Below are positions 41,416-52,100 of a stretch of DNA of 64,000 bases, piece by piece. The position numbers and the translations under genes were made by a program. How positions within the stretch are numbered: the stretch's first letter is position 1; every line of letters begins with the position of its first letter. The DNA comes from Streptomyces sp. PTY087I2 (GTDB lineage: Bacteria > Actinomycetota > Actinomycetes > Streptomycetales > Streptomycetaceae), in contig NZ_LZRD01000002.1 in NCBI RefSeq assembly GCF_001687325.1, forward strand, positions 310,001-374,000. The letters are read 5' to 3'. Under the pieces are notes generated by a model. It saw only the letters and a program-made list of their open reading frames with translations, was not told the origin of the DNA and ran no database searches.

Positions 41416-41883
41416 ATGGCGTTTGATAACTCGGGTGATGCCGGCCGCTTGGGGTGGCCCGTGCCAGCGTGTGAGGATCCGCTTGTGGAGTGTGATGTGT
41501 GCGGGCGGTCGATGTGGCGGTGGCCGGTGCCACCGACGGCCTGGGAAGAGGAAATTTGGTCCTGTTCCTGGTGCCATGCGGCCACCCATGTGGGCGGCGA
41601 GTGGTTCGAGATTTCGCGACCGCCGTATCTGCCCCCGGGGATGCGCTGGGGGAACGCCGTCGCGGTTGGCCTTGCCTCTGGCGTCTCCCATGCGTTCGGC
41701 ATCTTCGACAAGACGCTGTGCGGCATCCAGGAAACCTGCATGTCGCCGTCCGACCACTGGTGGCTCCCGGGACGGGAAGACGCCTGCGGCGCCTGCCGGG
41801 AAGTGGCGGATGTCATCGATGACCGCTGGCCGCAGACGATGAGGGGAGAGGGCGCGCGCGTCAGCGTGGCGCGGAGGCTATGA
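41416..41883 (+). CDS. Cysteine-rich hypothetical protein, possibly zinc binding
   Basis: A 155-residue protein with paired cysteines in CDVCGRSMW, CSWCHAATH, CGIQETC and CGACRE, suggesting one or two zinc knuckles. FGIFDKTLCGIQETCMSPSD near residue 100 resembles text seen in other streptomycete hypothetical proteins. ATG 41416 is a choice; the frame extends back through the terminator. The last codons overlap the end of the dead IS5 transposase on the other strand (stops at 41881-41883 and 41878-41880), so the C-terminal tail may derive from the element and the gene may be trimmed by its insertion. Confidence 0.55.
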   Translation: MAFDNSGDAGRLGWPVPACEDPLVECDVCGRSMWRWPVPPTAWEEEIWSCSWCHAATHVGGEWFEISRPPYLPPGMRWGNAVAVGLASGVSHAFGIFDKTLCGIQETCMSPSDHWWLPGREDACGACREVADVIDDRWPQTMRGEGARVSVARRL

Positions 41884-42720
41884 GTCCTTCCAGTTCGGAG
41901 TCGACTCTCGGGTGAGCCTGCGGCTCATCAGGTCGATCATCGCGAGGCGGATCATCGCTTCGGAGCGGTGGGGGTGGGTTTCGTAGTCGCGGGCGAGCCG
42001 GCGGTGGTACATGAGCCAGCCGAAGGTCCGCTCGACGACCTAGCGCCGCGGGATCACCTTGAAGCCTTTTTGGGCGGGGTCTCGGCGGGTGACTTCGACG
42101 TCGATGCCCAGGCGGGCGCCGTGCTCGACGACCTTGGTGCGGTAGCCGGTGTCGGCCCAGGCTTTGGTGATGCGGGGGTGGCCTGCGGGGATGTCCGAGA
42201 GCAGGCGGATGCCGCCGGCGTTGTCGGAGACGCTGGCGGCGGTGCCCAGCACGGTCAGGAGGAGGCCAAGTGTGTCGACGCCGATGTGACGTTTGCGTCC
42301 TGCGATCTTCTTGCCCGCGTCGATGCCCTGGCCGACTGCGGGCACGTTTGCTGAGGTCTTGATGCTCTGGGCGTCCAGGACGCAAGCGCTCGGCTCGGCG
42401 TTGCCGCCTTCGGCCTTTCGGACCAGGCGCCGCAGGAGGCCGTTGAGCTGGTCGAAGACCTCGTCTTTCTGCCAGGCGGCGAAGTAGCCGTAAACCGTCT
42501 CCCATGGGGCGAAGTCGTGCGGCAGATACCGCCAGGGAATCCCGGTCCGGTCGACATAGAGGATGGCGTCCATGATCCGGCGCAGATCGTGCTCGGGCGG
42601 CCGTCCGATGGCCAGGCCCTTCCCTCTTCGCTCGGCCCGCCAGGCCGTCAGAGTCGGTTCCAGCAGTTTTCAACGGGCATCGGACAGGTCGCTCGGATGC
42701 GGTCGCTGTCGACGAAGCAT
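41878..42720 (-). pseudogene. IS5-family transposase, inactivated by two Trp-to-stop mutations
   Basis: Reading from ATG 42720 (MLRRQRPHPSDLSDAR) to TAG 41878 gives 281 codons of an IS5-type DDE transposase (IPWRYLPHDFAPWETVYGYF, LDAQSIKTSANV, WADTGYRTKVVEHGARLGID, VVERTFGWLMYHRRLARDYE). Two in-frame stops interrupt it: TGA at 42672-42670, where relatives read DARWKLLEP, and TAG at 42042-42040, where relatives read RRWVVERTFGW. Both are single-base changes of TGG. No clear terminal inverted repeats or target duplication could be picked out by eye, so the element is old. Confidence 0.85.
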
Positions 42721-43519
42721 GTTTCTGTAATACCGATGACCACCGTCCCGCTACAGGGCGCAAACAGGCGCGACCGGGGGCGTGTTGGGGATCAGACAGG
42801 AGCGAAAGGGTCGAAACAGACCCCCGAGGGCCGTCATGTTCCTCATCATCTGCCACAAGAGACATCTACTGCCTCAGCCAACCCGAGCAGTCCGCCACCT
42901 AAACTGTAATGAAGCACCCTGAGTGGGATAAAACGCTCTTTCAGGCCCGGTTTGGTTCCGAAACCACGATCACAGTTGAGTCGCTGGGCCCTCTCGAAGA
43001 CGCGGTCCTGCAGTGCGAGAACCGCAGGTTCCTCACAAACATCATGTGGGACAGCATTGGTGGAACTCACCTGTGCGGGCGGCGGGGTCCACCACAGAAA
43101 CGAGCCTGCGCCCTCACGCGGACCGGGGCCACCCAGGCGCCCTGAGGCATCGGGTCCAAGGACGGCTGCGGCGGGCTCTCATCGTGCGGGCTCATCAGCA
43201 CGCGGCCGGCTCCCGCACCGATCCGCCGCCGGCTCCCGCTTCTCAGGGGCCGAGCCGACAGAACACCAGGCCGAGACCGCGTGGCAGGGCCTGCACACCG
43301 CAACTGCCGCAGCCCTCACCATCTGGCTCCGCACGTGATCTCGCGGTTGCGTGACGGTACCCCTGTCCTCAGTGACGGACCAGGCAGAACGGGATGCCCC
43401 GCGGGATCGGCATAGATACGCCAGCTCCGTCTCTCGGAGCCGCCGTCCAACAAAGTCGCCCCCGCGGCCAGCACCTGTTCGTGGGGATCAAAACCTTCTT
43501 CCATCCGGGGCCGTCAGTA
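42721..43519. other. About 800 bp without a recognisable gene
   Basis: Between the dead IS5 copy and the frameshifted NTPase. Short open frames exist on both strands (for example 42846-43070 minus and 42909-43145 plus) but none has a convincing start, ribosome site or family resemblance. The base composition is mixed, and the segment is probably decayed mobile-element DNA. Confidence 0.6.
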
Positions 43520-46500
43520 TCAGCGCCAGTAGTTGAGACGTTCGACCTGCCAATCGCCGTCCCGTTCGCCGCAGTCCTCTTGGCCGGCGAGGACTTCACC
43601 ATGGGGTCCACAGAGACCAGTCCAAGTTGTCCGGCCGAATCCAGGGTTCTCCGTCACTCTGACTCTCCAAGCCAGGTTCCAGCCTTGAGCGGCAAGTGTG
43701 GCCGTGACAGCGGTCGCCATCAGCAGCGCCGGCGGTCCGTGAGGGTCGATGCCCGGGTCGTGGATAACTGGCTGTTCATCACCGGGAAGATGAAAGTCGA
43801 GGCGCCGGCCGCTCCAATGAAGGTCCAACAGTTCGGCAAGCGCCCGTGACGGGACCGCTCGGTTCTCCGGCTTGCCCTCGGCACTGTCCGTCAGGGGTAC
43901 GAGGTAGACGTCCTCGTATTCCGCCGTGCTGGGTACCGTGGTTTCACCGCCGGACGAGAGCTCCAGGGCAGTTCCCGGTCGCCGGAAGTACTCCGCGAGG
44001 TACATATGCGGCGGCAACCGCTCGCTCAGCTGTGGTGACTCCCCGGTTCGCAGGACAGTTGCGATGGCGTCCGCCCCCATGGTGCTCCGCACAAGAACTG
44101 TCTCCACCTCTAGATGGACATACCTCCGGCCTGAACGCGGTCTGGCGGGCGCCGATGACAAGCCCCCGTCCAGTTGTAGAACGGTGTACCGGTCGGTGAC
44201 GAGAACTGGAAGTTGGTCTTCTCTCTTCACGCCATCAGGCCGGTCAAGGCGGTAAGTGGCGCTCAGTACATGCCAGGCCGCCCCGTCGGGGTCTCGCACC
44301 ATCGCGAACTGGGCCGGCTGCATGCCTCTCAACACATCGGCGATGTCTCCCTCGCCCACCGCGGCACACCACCAGGAGTCGGACCGCCGGCTCAGGTGGG
44401 CCGAGGACGTCGGCCACCCAGGTGGGACGGTGGGGTCGATCCCGTGCCGCCGGTCGAGCACGGAGAGCTCGGACCAGGCGCGCAGCCCGCCCAGGCCGGA
44501 CTCGGTCGAGCCGTGCCATTCCTCCAGGGCGGTCTCGAGGACCTTCTGCTGCTGGACGTAGGCAGGCCATTCCCCAGGACGGTAGCCCGTCCGACCACGC
44601 ATCTTCACCTCGAGCCGCCTCGGCTTGAGAACGCGAGACCGCTGGACCAGCCACCGATAGCGCCTTGGATGGCTCTCGGTCTTCTCGACCATCGACCCGA
44701 AGTACCTCTCGCACAGCTCCAGCCTTCGCCGGGAGACCGGCAGCGGAGGAGCCCATGGCAGTCCGACCCTCGGCTCGTCGCACGGCATGTCGGACGACGG
44801 CCGGAGCAGGATGCGCATGCTGGAGATCGTCTGTTGGATGCCTCTGTGTGCCCTGGACCCGTCACGCATCATGACGGCGTTCCACTTCTCCACCGGAACT
44901 TCGTCACGGCCCAGCAAGAGCGCACCGTACGCGGCCAGCCAACTCGCCTCGGCAATATATGCATCGTTGTGCTTCCCGAAGAATTCCACCTGCTCGATCG
45001 CCGCCCCGGGAACGTCCCGCCAAATCTGCGCTACCGCACGCACACACTGAGCACGTAGTGGAGGGCTGGGCACTGCAGCCAGCCACAGCAGCACTTTGGT
45101 CACATCCGCCGCATTCCTCCGAACCTCGTCGGCCCCGTGCCCCACCCATCGGATGAACTGCTGGACCATCGTCATTCCGTCCCGATCTTCCAAGAGATGC
45201 AGCATCGGAACGATGAAGCGGCTTGTCAACTGGCGCTTGTTCAGACCACGAAGCTCACGGTGGAGGAAGCCGACACCGGCTTGATGGTCTGGGCAGACCG
45301 AGTTCACCAGCACGGTGTACCAGACCCACGGTGCCAGCTCAGAGTCGGACGTATATCGGCTCAGGAATCGGAGCGATTGATCAGTGACCTGGTCGCGATG
45401 CCTGCCTGCGAGAGAATCCAGAACAGCCATGACGGCTGCCGATGGCAACCGCTTCGGCAGGAAGTGCGGGAGCTCCTTCTTCTGCCCGGTCTTCTGGTCG
45501 GTGCGGGGCATCACGCCGGCCAGTGCGGACAGCATGCGGAAGGCGTGATGGGAGGATTCGTCAGGGCCGGACAGATCCTTCACCAGGGAAGCCAACTTGG
45601 GCCGACGCCCCGGTCCGTCCATCAGGTTACGGGCCCAGACATGCTCGGCAAACCTCTGCACAGCGAATCCGATCCGCTGATTCTGTGGATCCGACGCCAA
45701 TACACCCGCTTGGAAGAGCCACTCCAGGAGCTGTACAGGTTCTCCCAGTTCAGGCTCACCGCGCAGAGCCGCACATGCCGAGCCGTGGTCGAGGGAGCCT
45801 TCCAGACCCATAAGCGCGCCGAGGAGTGCACAGGCCCGGCTGGCAGGCGGCGGGTGGCCGACCGTGAAGGTACTCGAAGTAGTGCTTGTCGTGGATCTTC
45901 AGCCACCGCTCGAAGAGGTCACCAACGCTGGGCACTGACACGGGCGCATCGCTGTCCACGGTGTCATGCTCCTGGTGCAGGCACCATGCGAGCACGGCAA
46001 GCATCAAGGGGCGGCGCAGTTCGGCGACATCAGGTGGAAGAGCCAGCGCGGGCACCTGGTAGACATCTCGCAGGACCTCCCAGGCTTTTTCCGGGTCCGG
46101 CACGCCGCGCGCCCAGTGGATCCCGTAGCGTCCGACCGTACCTTCGTCCCGTGACATGCGTCGGTCCAGGCGGGTCGATGCCACAAGCAGGACCTCGGGG
46201 AACTCCCTCAGCAATACCGACAGGGAAGCGAACCCGTCCAGCTCATGACCGCGCAGAGCGGCGACATCGTTGAGGGCGTCGATCACCAGCGTGGCATGCT
46301 TCCCGCTGGCTCGTGCGTGCGCCTGAAGCGCCGCCAGCAGGTCCCGAACGGGACCACTCCGACCACCCTGTACAGCCGCGCCGGCGATCTTCTCCTCCCA
46401 CTGCTCTCCGCCGAGTTCCTGACCACTGACAAACGCAACCGGGGCCCCGGCAGCAACCCGAGCCTCCGCCCACGATCCGAGGCCGTAAGACTTCCCGGTG

Positions 46501-47255
46501 CCCCACCCCCCGGCAATCAGCAGGGCTCCCGTCGCTCGGGCGAGCAGGGAAGCGTCGTCGCCTATCTCAGCTAGCCGGCGCTGGCATGCCTGCAATTCCT
46601 CCAACGCCGAGAACATCCTCCGCTCGGCAGAAACGTGCTCGAAAGGCAAATCGTCATGCGGCCCAGAGTCTTTGAACGCCGCACACAGCTCACGGATGAG
46701 GACTCCCATGGCCTCTGCAGCTGAGGCCGCCCGTTTCAGAACCGACGTGATGGTGCTGCCGTCGCCCCTCGCGGACCCGGGCGGCGTACCTTCCAACACG
46801 GTGGCCAGCTCCACGATGGCCAGAAGGCACTCCGCGCGGTCACCCTCATGGGCACGCCACACCGCGAGAGCTGCTTCGACCCGCTTGGCCGTAGGCTGTC
46901 GAAAGCCTTCAGTGGGCGGATTCCAGCCGACCCAGTGCTGCAGCGTTCCGGCCACCAACCGCATGCGAGCCGAGACCGTTCCGGGAGAGTCCAGCTCTTC
47001 GAGGACATCGGTGAGCGGAGTGTGCAGCCATGGAGTCCGCAGCCCATCGGCGTCGACAACCCGGCGGATGCTGCGCGCAGTGGCCAGCGCCTTGCGGTTG
47101 AGGTCGACGCGGCGAGCGAACTCGTGTTCGATGAATGGCGGCCCGGACTCACCAGCCGGTTGCCCGACGGCAGGCGCACCGCCCGAGTGCATGTGTACCG
47201 TCCGGGCCTGCACCACCGGGCCGTGGAACGCCCCACCTTCAATGTGATTCGACAC
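43520..47255 (-). pseudogene. Large STAND-type NTPase split by one frameshift
   Basis: GTG 47255 starts MSNHIEGGAFHGPVVQAR, a short glycine-rich N-terminal motif of a kind common in streptomycete NLR-like proteins. A helical segment follows, then an NTPase core with Walker A GGWGTGKS (residues 249-256) and Walker B LVIDALNDVAAL near 320. The frame runs out at 45756, while the other frame, open to 43520, continues with helical-repeat text (ACALLGALMGLEGSLDHGSA, HLPKRLP-like region). Shifting frame at about 45835-45862 gives one continuous protein of roughly 1245 residues; total length 3736 is 3n+1, in line with one extra base. It could be a real mutation or a sequencing error in the GC-rich run there. 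Confidence 0.75.
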
Positions 47256-47457
47256 TCACCCGATTCTGCCGGAGGTCAGTGGCCCAGAGGAGTCCTTCCG
47301 CAGGAGAAGGGCGAGCGGTCGACCGGTCAGCGTTCCGGCAATGGATTTCGCCGGCCGCGCTCGGAGCTGGCGGAGGGGGGCCGAGGGCCCGGGCCCTCGG
47401 CCAGCGGGCCGCTGGTCGGTGTTGAGAGTGCCCGGGCCTCCATGACCTTTGGGCTGG

Positions 47458-47856
47458 TTAACGATCCACGGTCAAGAGCCACCAGCCGAGTCGGCGTTCG
47501 GGTGTGCCAGGGATGACTTGTTGGAAGCCGATCCGCCTGAGCATCTTCTGGCTGGGGAGGTTGTGGCGGTCCACTCGCGCGAATACGGCGACCGACTCGT
47601 GGTTGGGTTCCCGCTCGAGCATGTCGTAGAGGGCGTCGAGCAAGACTTCATCCGCGAATTTTCCGCCCTGCTTCCGGTAACGAGCAGCGATCCCGAGCAT
47701 CAACAAGTAGCGGCAGGCCGTGCCGGGAGGAACTCTGAGATCGGGGTGATGTGAGGCAGGGCGGGCATGCGTGTAGGCAGCGGCGATGCCCCATCCATCT
47801 TCGGCGACCCGAAAGCGCTGGTCCAAGCGACGGGACGCGCCGGTGTCGGTGGCCAA
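47458..47856 (-). CDS. GNAT-like acetyltransferase, probably truncated at the N terminus
   Basis: About 132 codons with a GNAT core: strand WGIAAAYTHAR, the acetyl-CoA-binding part LLMLGIAARYRKQGGKFADE (a degenerate R-x-x-G-x-G/A) and the last strands SVAVFARVDRHNLPSQ with MLRRIGFQQV. The first strand and helix of a normal GNAT are missing, and the only start in frame is TTG 47856 without a ribosome site; the frame continues upstream with no domain text. It is likely a remnant. Next to it lies an IS256 fragment, which may have cut it. Confidence 0.5.
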   Translation of the reverse strand: MATDTGASRRLDQRFRVAEDGWGIAAAYTHARPASHHPDLRVPPGTACRYLLMLGIAARYRKQGGKFADEVLLDALYDMLEREPNHESVAVFARVDRHNLPSQKMLRRIGFQQVIPGTPERRLGWWLLTVDR

Positions 47857-48048
47857 GCGGGCGATGCCCCGTCCTTCGAAACCGTTATGGCCGCCATCCG
47901 GGTTGCACGAAACGGACCCGGATGACCGAGAACCCGCCCGGACACCGTCCTGGCGGACCGCGCTGGTTACTGAGGTTGAACTCGGAATGTCGTGCTGCTG
48001 GTCAGGTGGGTCTGATGGTCAGGCCGGTCTCGGTGAGGGCGCAAGGTC

Positions 48049-48536
48049 ATGCTTGGCGCCGCCCGACGAAGGTGTCGTGTCCATTTCGTCCGCGACGTCT
48101 TCGCCGTCATCCCGAAGGGCTCGGCGGAGATGGTCGCCGCGACGATCCGCACGGTCTTCGCCCAGCCCACCGCGGACGCGGTCCGCACCCAGCTCAACAC
48201 CGCCGCCGACATGCTCGACCGACAGTTCGCCGAGGTCAGAGAGATGCTGTTGGAGGCCAAGGAGGGCGTGACCGCGTTCGCGGACTTCCCCCACCAGCAC
48301 TGGAAGAAGATCCAGTCCACGAACCCGCTCGAGCGGCTGAACCGGAAGATCAAACGCCGCACCGACGTCGTCCAGGTCTTCCCGGACCCGACCGCAGTCC
48401 TACGACTCGCGACTGCGGTCCTCACCGAACTTTACGAGAGTGGATTGCCTTCCCCCGCCGCTACCTCTCCACCGAAAACATGGACGCCCTCTACCGCGAC
48501 AACACGATCGTCCTACCCGCCGCATCAAACGACTGA
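48049..48536 (+). pseudogene. IS256-family transposase, C-terminal fragment, frameshifted
   Basis: The text RCRVHFVRDVFAVIPKGSAE, TIRTVFAQPTADAV, FADFPHQHWKKIQSTNPLER and LNRKIKRRTDVVQVFPDP is the C-terminal part of a mutator/IS256 transposase. The reading frame then shifts at about 48430 and the end is found one frame over as WIAFPRRYLSTENMDALYRD to a stop at 48536. The N-terminal half, with most of the catalytic domain, is missing. It is a dead remnant within the island. Confidence 0.85.
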
Positions 48537-48608
48537 TCGCCTACACCACGACAAGAAACATGACCACTGGCTCAGAGACCCGCGTCAAGTGTCGGTGGGA
48601 ACGTGTGC

Positions 48609-48995
48609 CTACACGTCTCCTGTCGATGCGATACCGATGTCGCCGCCAGCCGCTATGGACCGGCCGCCGGCTGCTGTCGCGCCGCCTGGTGCTGCGGGCG
48701 TTGCCGTCGGTATAGCCGGAGGGACTGCGGGGGCAGCGCCGTCCCCTGTTGTGGCGATGCCGATGTTGCCTCCGGCGGCGATCGATCGTTCTCCGGTGGC
48801 GCTCACGGACGGCGATCTGCTGGGCGTCAACGCGAAGTGGGCGTACAGGGCCAGGCCGAGACCGATGAGCCCGGCAGCACCGCCACCGACGCTGGCCCAC
48901 GGATCTGCTGCGTCGACGTCGATGGTTGCGCCTATGACCAATGCCACTGCACCCACCCCGCACAGTCCAATACCTGCATACATCAGTGCCTTCAT
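48609..48995 (-). CDS. Two-helix membrane protein with two copies of a 16-residue glycine-rich motif
   Basis: A 128-residue protein. Residues 3-25 and 33-56 are hydrophobic helices (YAGIGLCGVGAVALVIGATI; GGAAGLIGLGLALYAHFAL), so the N terminus is in the membrane. The remainder is a tail with RSIAAGGNIGIATTGD at 70-85 and RSIAAGGDIGIASTGD at 112-127, the last but one residue of the protein, joined by an alanine/proline linker. The large NTPase encoded just upstream on the same strand has RSVAAGGDIGVVVTGD near its N terminus. Sharing of such a motif by a membrane protein and an NTPase suggests homotypic assembly, with this protein as the effector. ATG 48995 follows GAGG; the gap to the NTPase stop is 108 bp. 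Confidence 0.75.
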   Translation of the reverse strand: MKALMYAGIGLCGVGAVALVIGATIDVDAADPWASVGGGAAGLIGLGLALYAHFALTPSRSPSVSATGERSIAAGGNIGIATTGDGAAPAVPPAIPTATPAAPGGATAAGGRSIAAGGDIGIASTGDV

Positions 48996-49103
48996 GCCCT
49001 CATCATCCCCTTTAGGTGTTCCTCTTTACGTGTTCCTCGGCCTACAGACATCGGTCGATCGCGTGGGCTTGAGTGTCCGCTGAGCTCAGGTGTGAGCTGT
49101 GGT

Positions 49104-52100
49104 CTAAGGCATGTCGGCAAAGGTGGCCGCAGCAGCCTTCGACTCGACCAACACCATTCGTACGGCCGACTGTAGGGCCTGGGGTGCCGTTCGAAGGACG
49201 GCATGGATGGAGTCGTGCCAGGGGGCGAGGCTGAGCGCTTCTATTGCGGCTGCGCGGCCTCGGGCGCTGTCACCCGATCCTTCAGCGATGGCGGCTTTCA
49301 GGCAGCCCAGCCGACTCCTGGTCCGGCCCTCTGCGGCCAAGGCGTTTGAGATCACAGAATCGAGCGCACCGGTGAGTTGACCAGCGTAAGCGTTCTCGCC
49401 GTGCTGGCGGGCTGCCGCGGAGATCGCGCACAACGCTCGCACCTGGTCGTAGGAGTTGGGCAGGGCATGGGCGGCGGCAGCAGCTTCAGCATACTGCTGC
49501 CTTTCTATAGCGAGCTCAACGGTGGACAGAAGCGCCCAGTTCTGCTGTTCGTGGTGGCTGATGTCGGCGGCTACGTTGATAGCCGCGCCATAGTCCCCGC
49601 GCTGAGCGGTCCAGTAGGTGATGTTGCCAAGGACCCGGCTGTGCTCAAGAGGGTCGGCCAGGCTTCTTGCCAGATCGAGGCCCTTCGTTGCATGTCCGAA
49701 TGCGGCCATTGCTTCGGCGACTGACGCTGTGGCCTCGTCCTTGGTGAAGGTGTCGGGCAGTGCGAGTGTCAGAGCTCGTGCCTGGTCATGCTGCCCTGTC
49801 CAGGCGAGTGCTGCTGCCGCTGAGGCGACGGCTTGCTGATGATTGTGTTCTTCGGTGGCCAGTTCGACAAGGAAGGCAGCCTCAGCCGTCAGGACGTCGT
49901 CGCTGTCCTCCTCGTCTGGATCGCGTAGGGGCGGGGCCGGCGGCTTTGCGGCCCTGTCGTCCGGGGTGACGGCCAGGGCCTGCAGGAGCTTGTCCGCGAT
50001 GTGCTGGCTGACAGCCGCGGCGAGCTTGGAGCGGCCTTGGCGGATCAGCACCCTTACGCGTTCGTACAGCATGTGGTCGGGCCAGGTGGCAGCGGTCAAG
50101 ATGTCAGTCAGAGTGCGCGCTTGACGGGCCAGAGCTGAGTGCTGCGAAAGGTGGCCCGTCCTAGTCAGGGACTGCGCGGCGAGGGCAAGCGCTTCAGCTT
50201 GCTTCGCCGAGTCGGGCAGGGCCTGGATCGCCTCAAGCGCTCTGGACCCCGAGCCAGCCCGCGCCCATGTCGCGGCCACCGGAGCAAGAGCGCGGGACGG
50301 GCGCGGGGACAGAGCAAAGTCTTTCATTAGAATGAGGGCCTTCTCATCCTCACCGCGAGCGACCAAGCATTTGGCCACGGCGGCTAGGATCTCCGCCCTG
50401 ATCCAGGTGTGCTGGGCGGTGGCGGCCAGAGCGATCGCGGAATCGTCCTGACCGGAATCGGTAAGAGCCTTCGCCATTGCGACAAGGGCAGCTTTGCTGT
50501 GATCGATTGAGACAACCGGTTGGGAAGAGCTGCTGCTTTCGAGTTTGCGCAGCCTCTGTAGCAGCTGGCTGGCGAGCTCCAGCGAACCGGCTCGGGCCGC
50601 GGCGGCTGCGACCCACCCCAGAGCTTGAGCCCGCCGGTATGGGTCCAGGATCGTTCGGGCGATACTCGCGCCGTCTTGGGGCCTCCCGCACCTGGCCGCG
50701 CCGCAGGCCGCTTTCAACAGGGTCGTGGCCTGTCTGTTCGGGTCGCTTATCTCTTGGGCAACCTCAATGGCGAGATCCGGTGCACCCGACTCAGCCAAGA
50801 TCACCGACAGCGTGCCGACATGATGAGTATCTCCCAGCGCGGTGCCCTGTCGGGTGGCGGCGGAGGCTTCACGGGCAAGCTCTTCTGCTTGCTGGCGGCT
50901 TCCGGCGCGCATGTGGGCATCTGCGAGGTGTGCCAGTGCCCTGCTCCGGCTACGGGGAAGACTCAAGGTATGCGCCAGTCGGGCTGCAGGGCCAAGGCCG
51001 TCTGCTGCCTGTGCCAGGGCGGCGACGACGTCCGCGACGGCCTCTTCCCGCTCGTTATGGGATTTGAGGGGCTGTAGCAGTTCGATGGCGTCCTCGTGCC
51101 GACTGGCGAGGGCCAGGGCATGTGCTGCCATGGTGAGGCCGTGGGCGCGCAGGTTGTCAGCGGCTACTTGGTCGGCGAGTGCTGCGGATTCGCGAGCAAG
51201 CTCGACGACGGTGCTGCGGTCCGTGGCCGACTCGGCCAGAGCAGTTGCGACCCGTGCCAGGGACGTCATCTGGGCGTACGGGTCCGACAGCGACCGACAC
51301 AGTTCGGCTGCTCGCTGATGTTCGCCTGCCTGGGCCAGTGCCGCAGTACTCGCTGCCAGGGCATTGTCCGTTGCTTCCGAGAGTGCTTCCTCGGCTACCG
51401 GGACGGCGTCCGAAGACTGCCCGTTTTTTGCCATGGCTATAGCGGTGTTCACCAGCAGGTGGGCTCGTAGGTCGGTGTCGCCGACCGTTCGAGCCGCCGT
51501 CAGGGCATCTGGATAGCGACCTTCCAAGATCATGGTCTGCACTGCTGAGACAGGCACGATGTCGGGTATCGATGAGGCGGCCGCATGGGCGATTGCCTCT
51601 CCCGCGTGTCGTTGCCCAGACTGCAGCGCGGCAAGAGCAGCTTGCGCCAAAACCCGGCCACGGACCTCCCGGGGCTCCAGTGTCCGCGCCATGTCGATCG
51701 CCCGCTCGGGGGAGTTGGCAAGGGCTAGCATGGTCGCGGCGCACCCCACCGCTTCCTCGCTGCGCGGTCTGGCCACGGTGCCTGCCAGTCTTGCCGCCTC
51801 GTCGGCCACCTCTGCTGCTAGCGGTAGATCACCAACGGCAGCCAAGGCCCGTACCACGCCCGTGAATGCCTGCACTCGCGCCAACTCGTCTTGGCGGGCA
51901 CGGGCCAGACTGATCGCGCGCCGCACATGTCCCAAGCTCGCCCAAACCGAGATCAGCGCGTTCGGAATGCACTCACTGCGGGAACGCAGAGCGTCACGTC
52001 GGACAGCGAGCAGGAAGGCGTCACTGACATCCGCCGCATCGGAGGCGCCGGAGGCCACCAGGCCGTCGAATGCAGCAGAGAGTTCTGACAGCGCGTCCAG

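Noticed and set aside
42846-43070. Small minus-strand frame between the IS5 remnant and the NTPase as a gene
   Set aside because: No ribosome site, no recognisable family and probable mobile-element debris.
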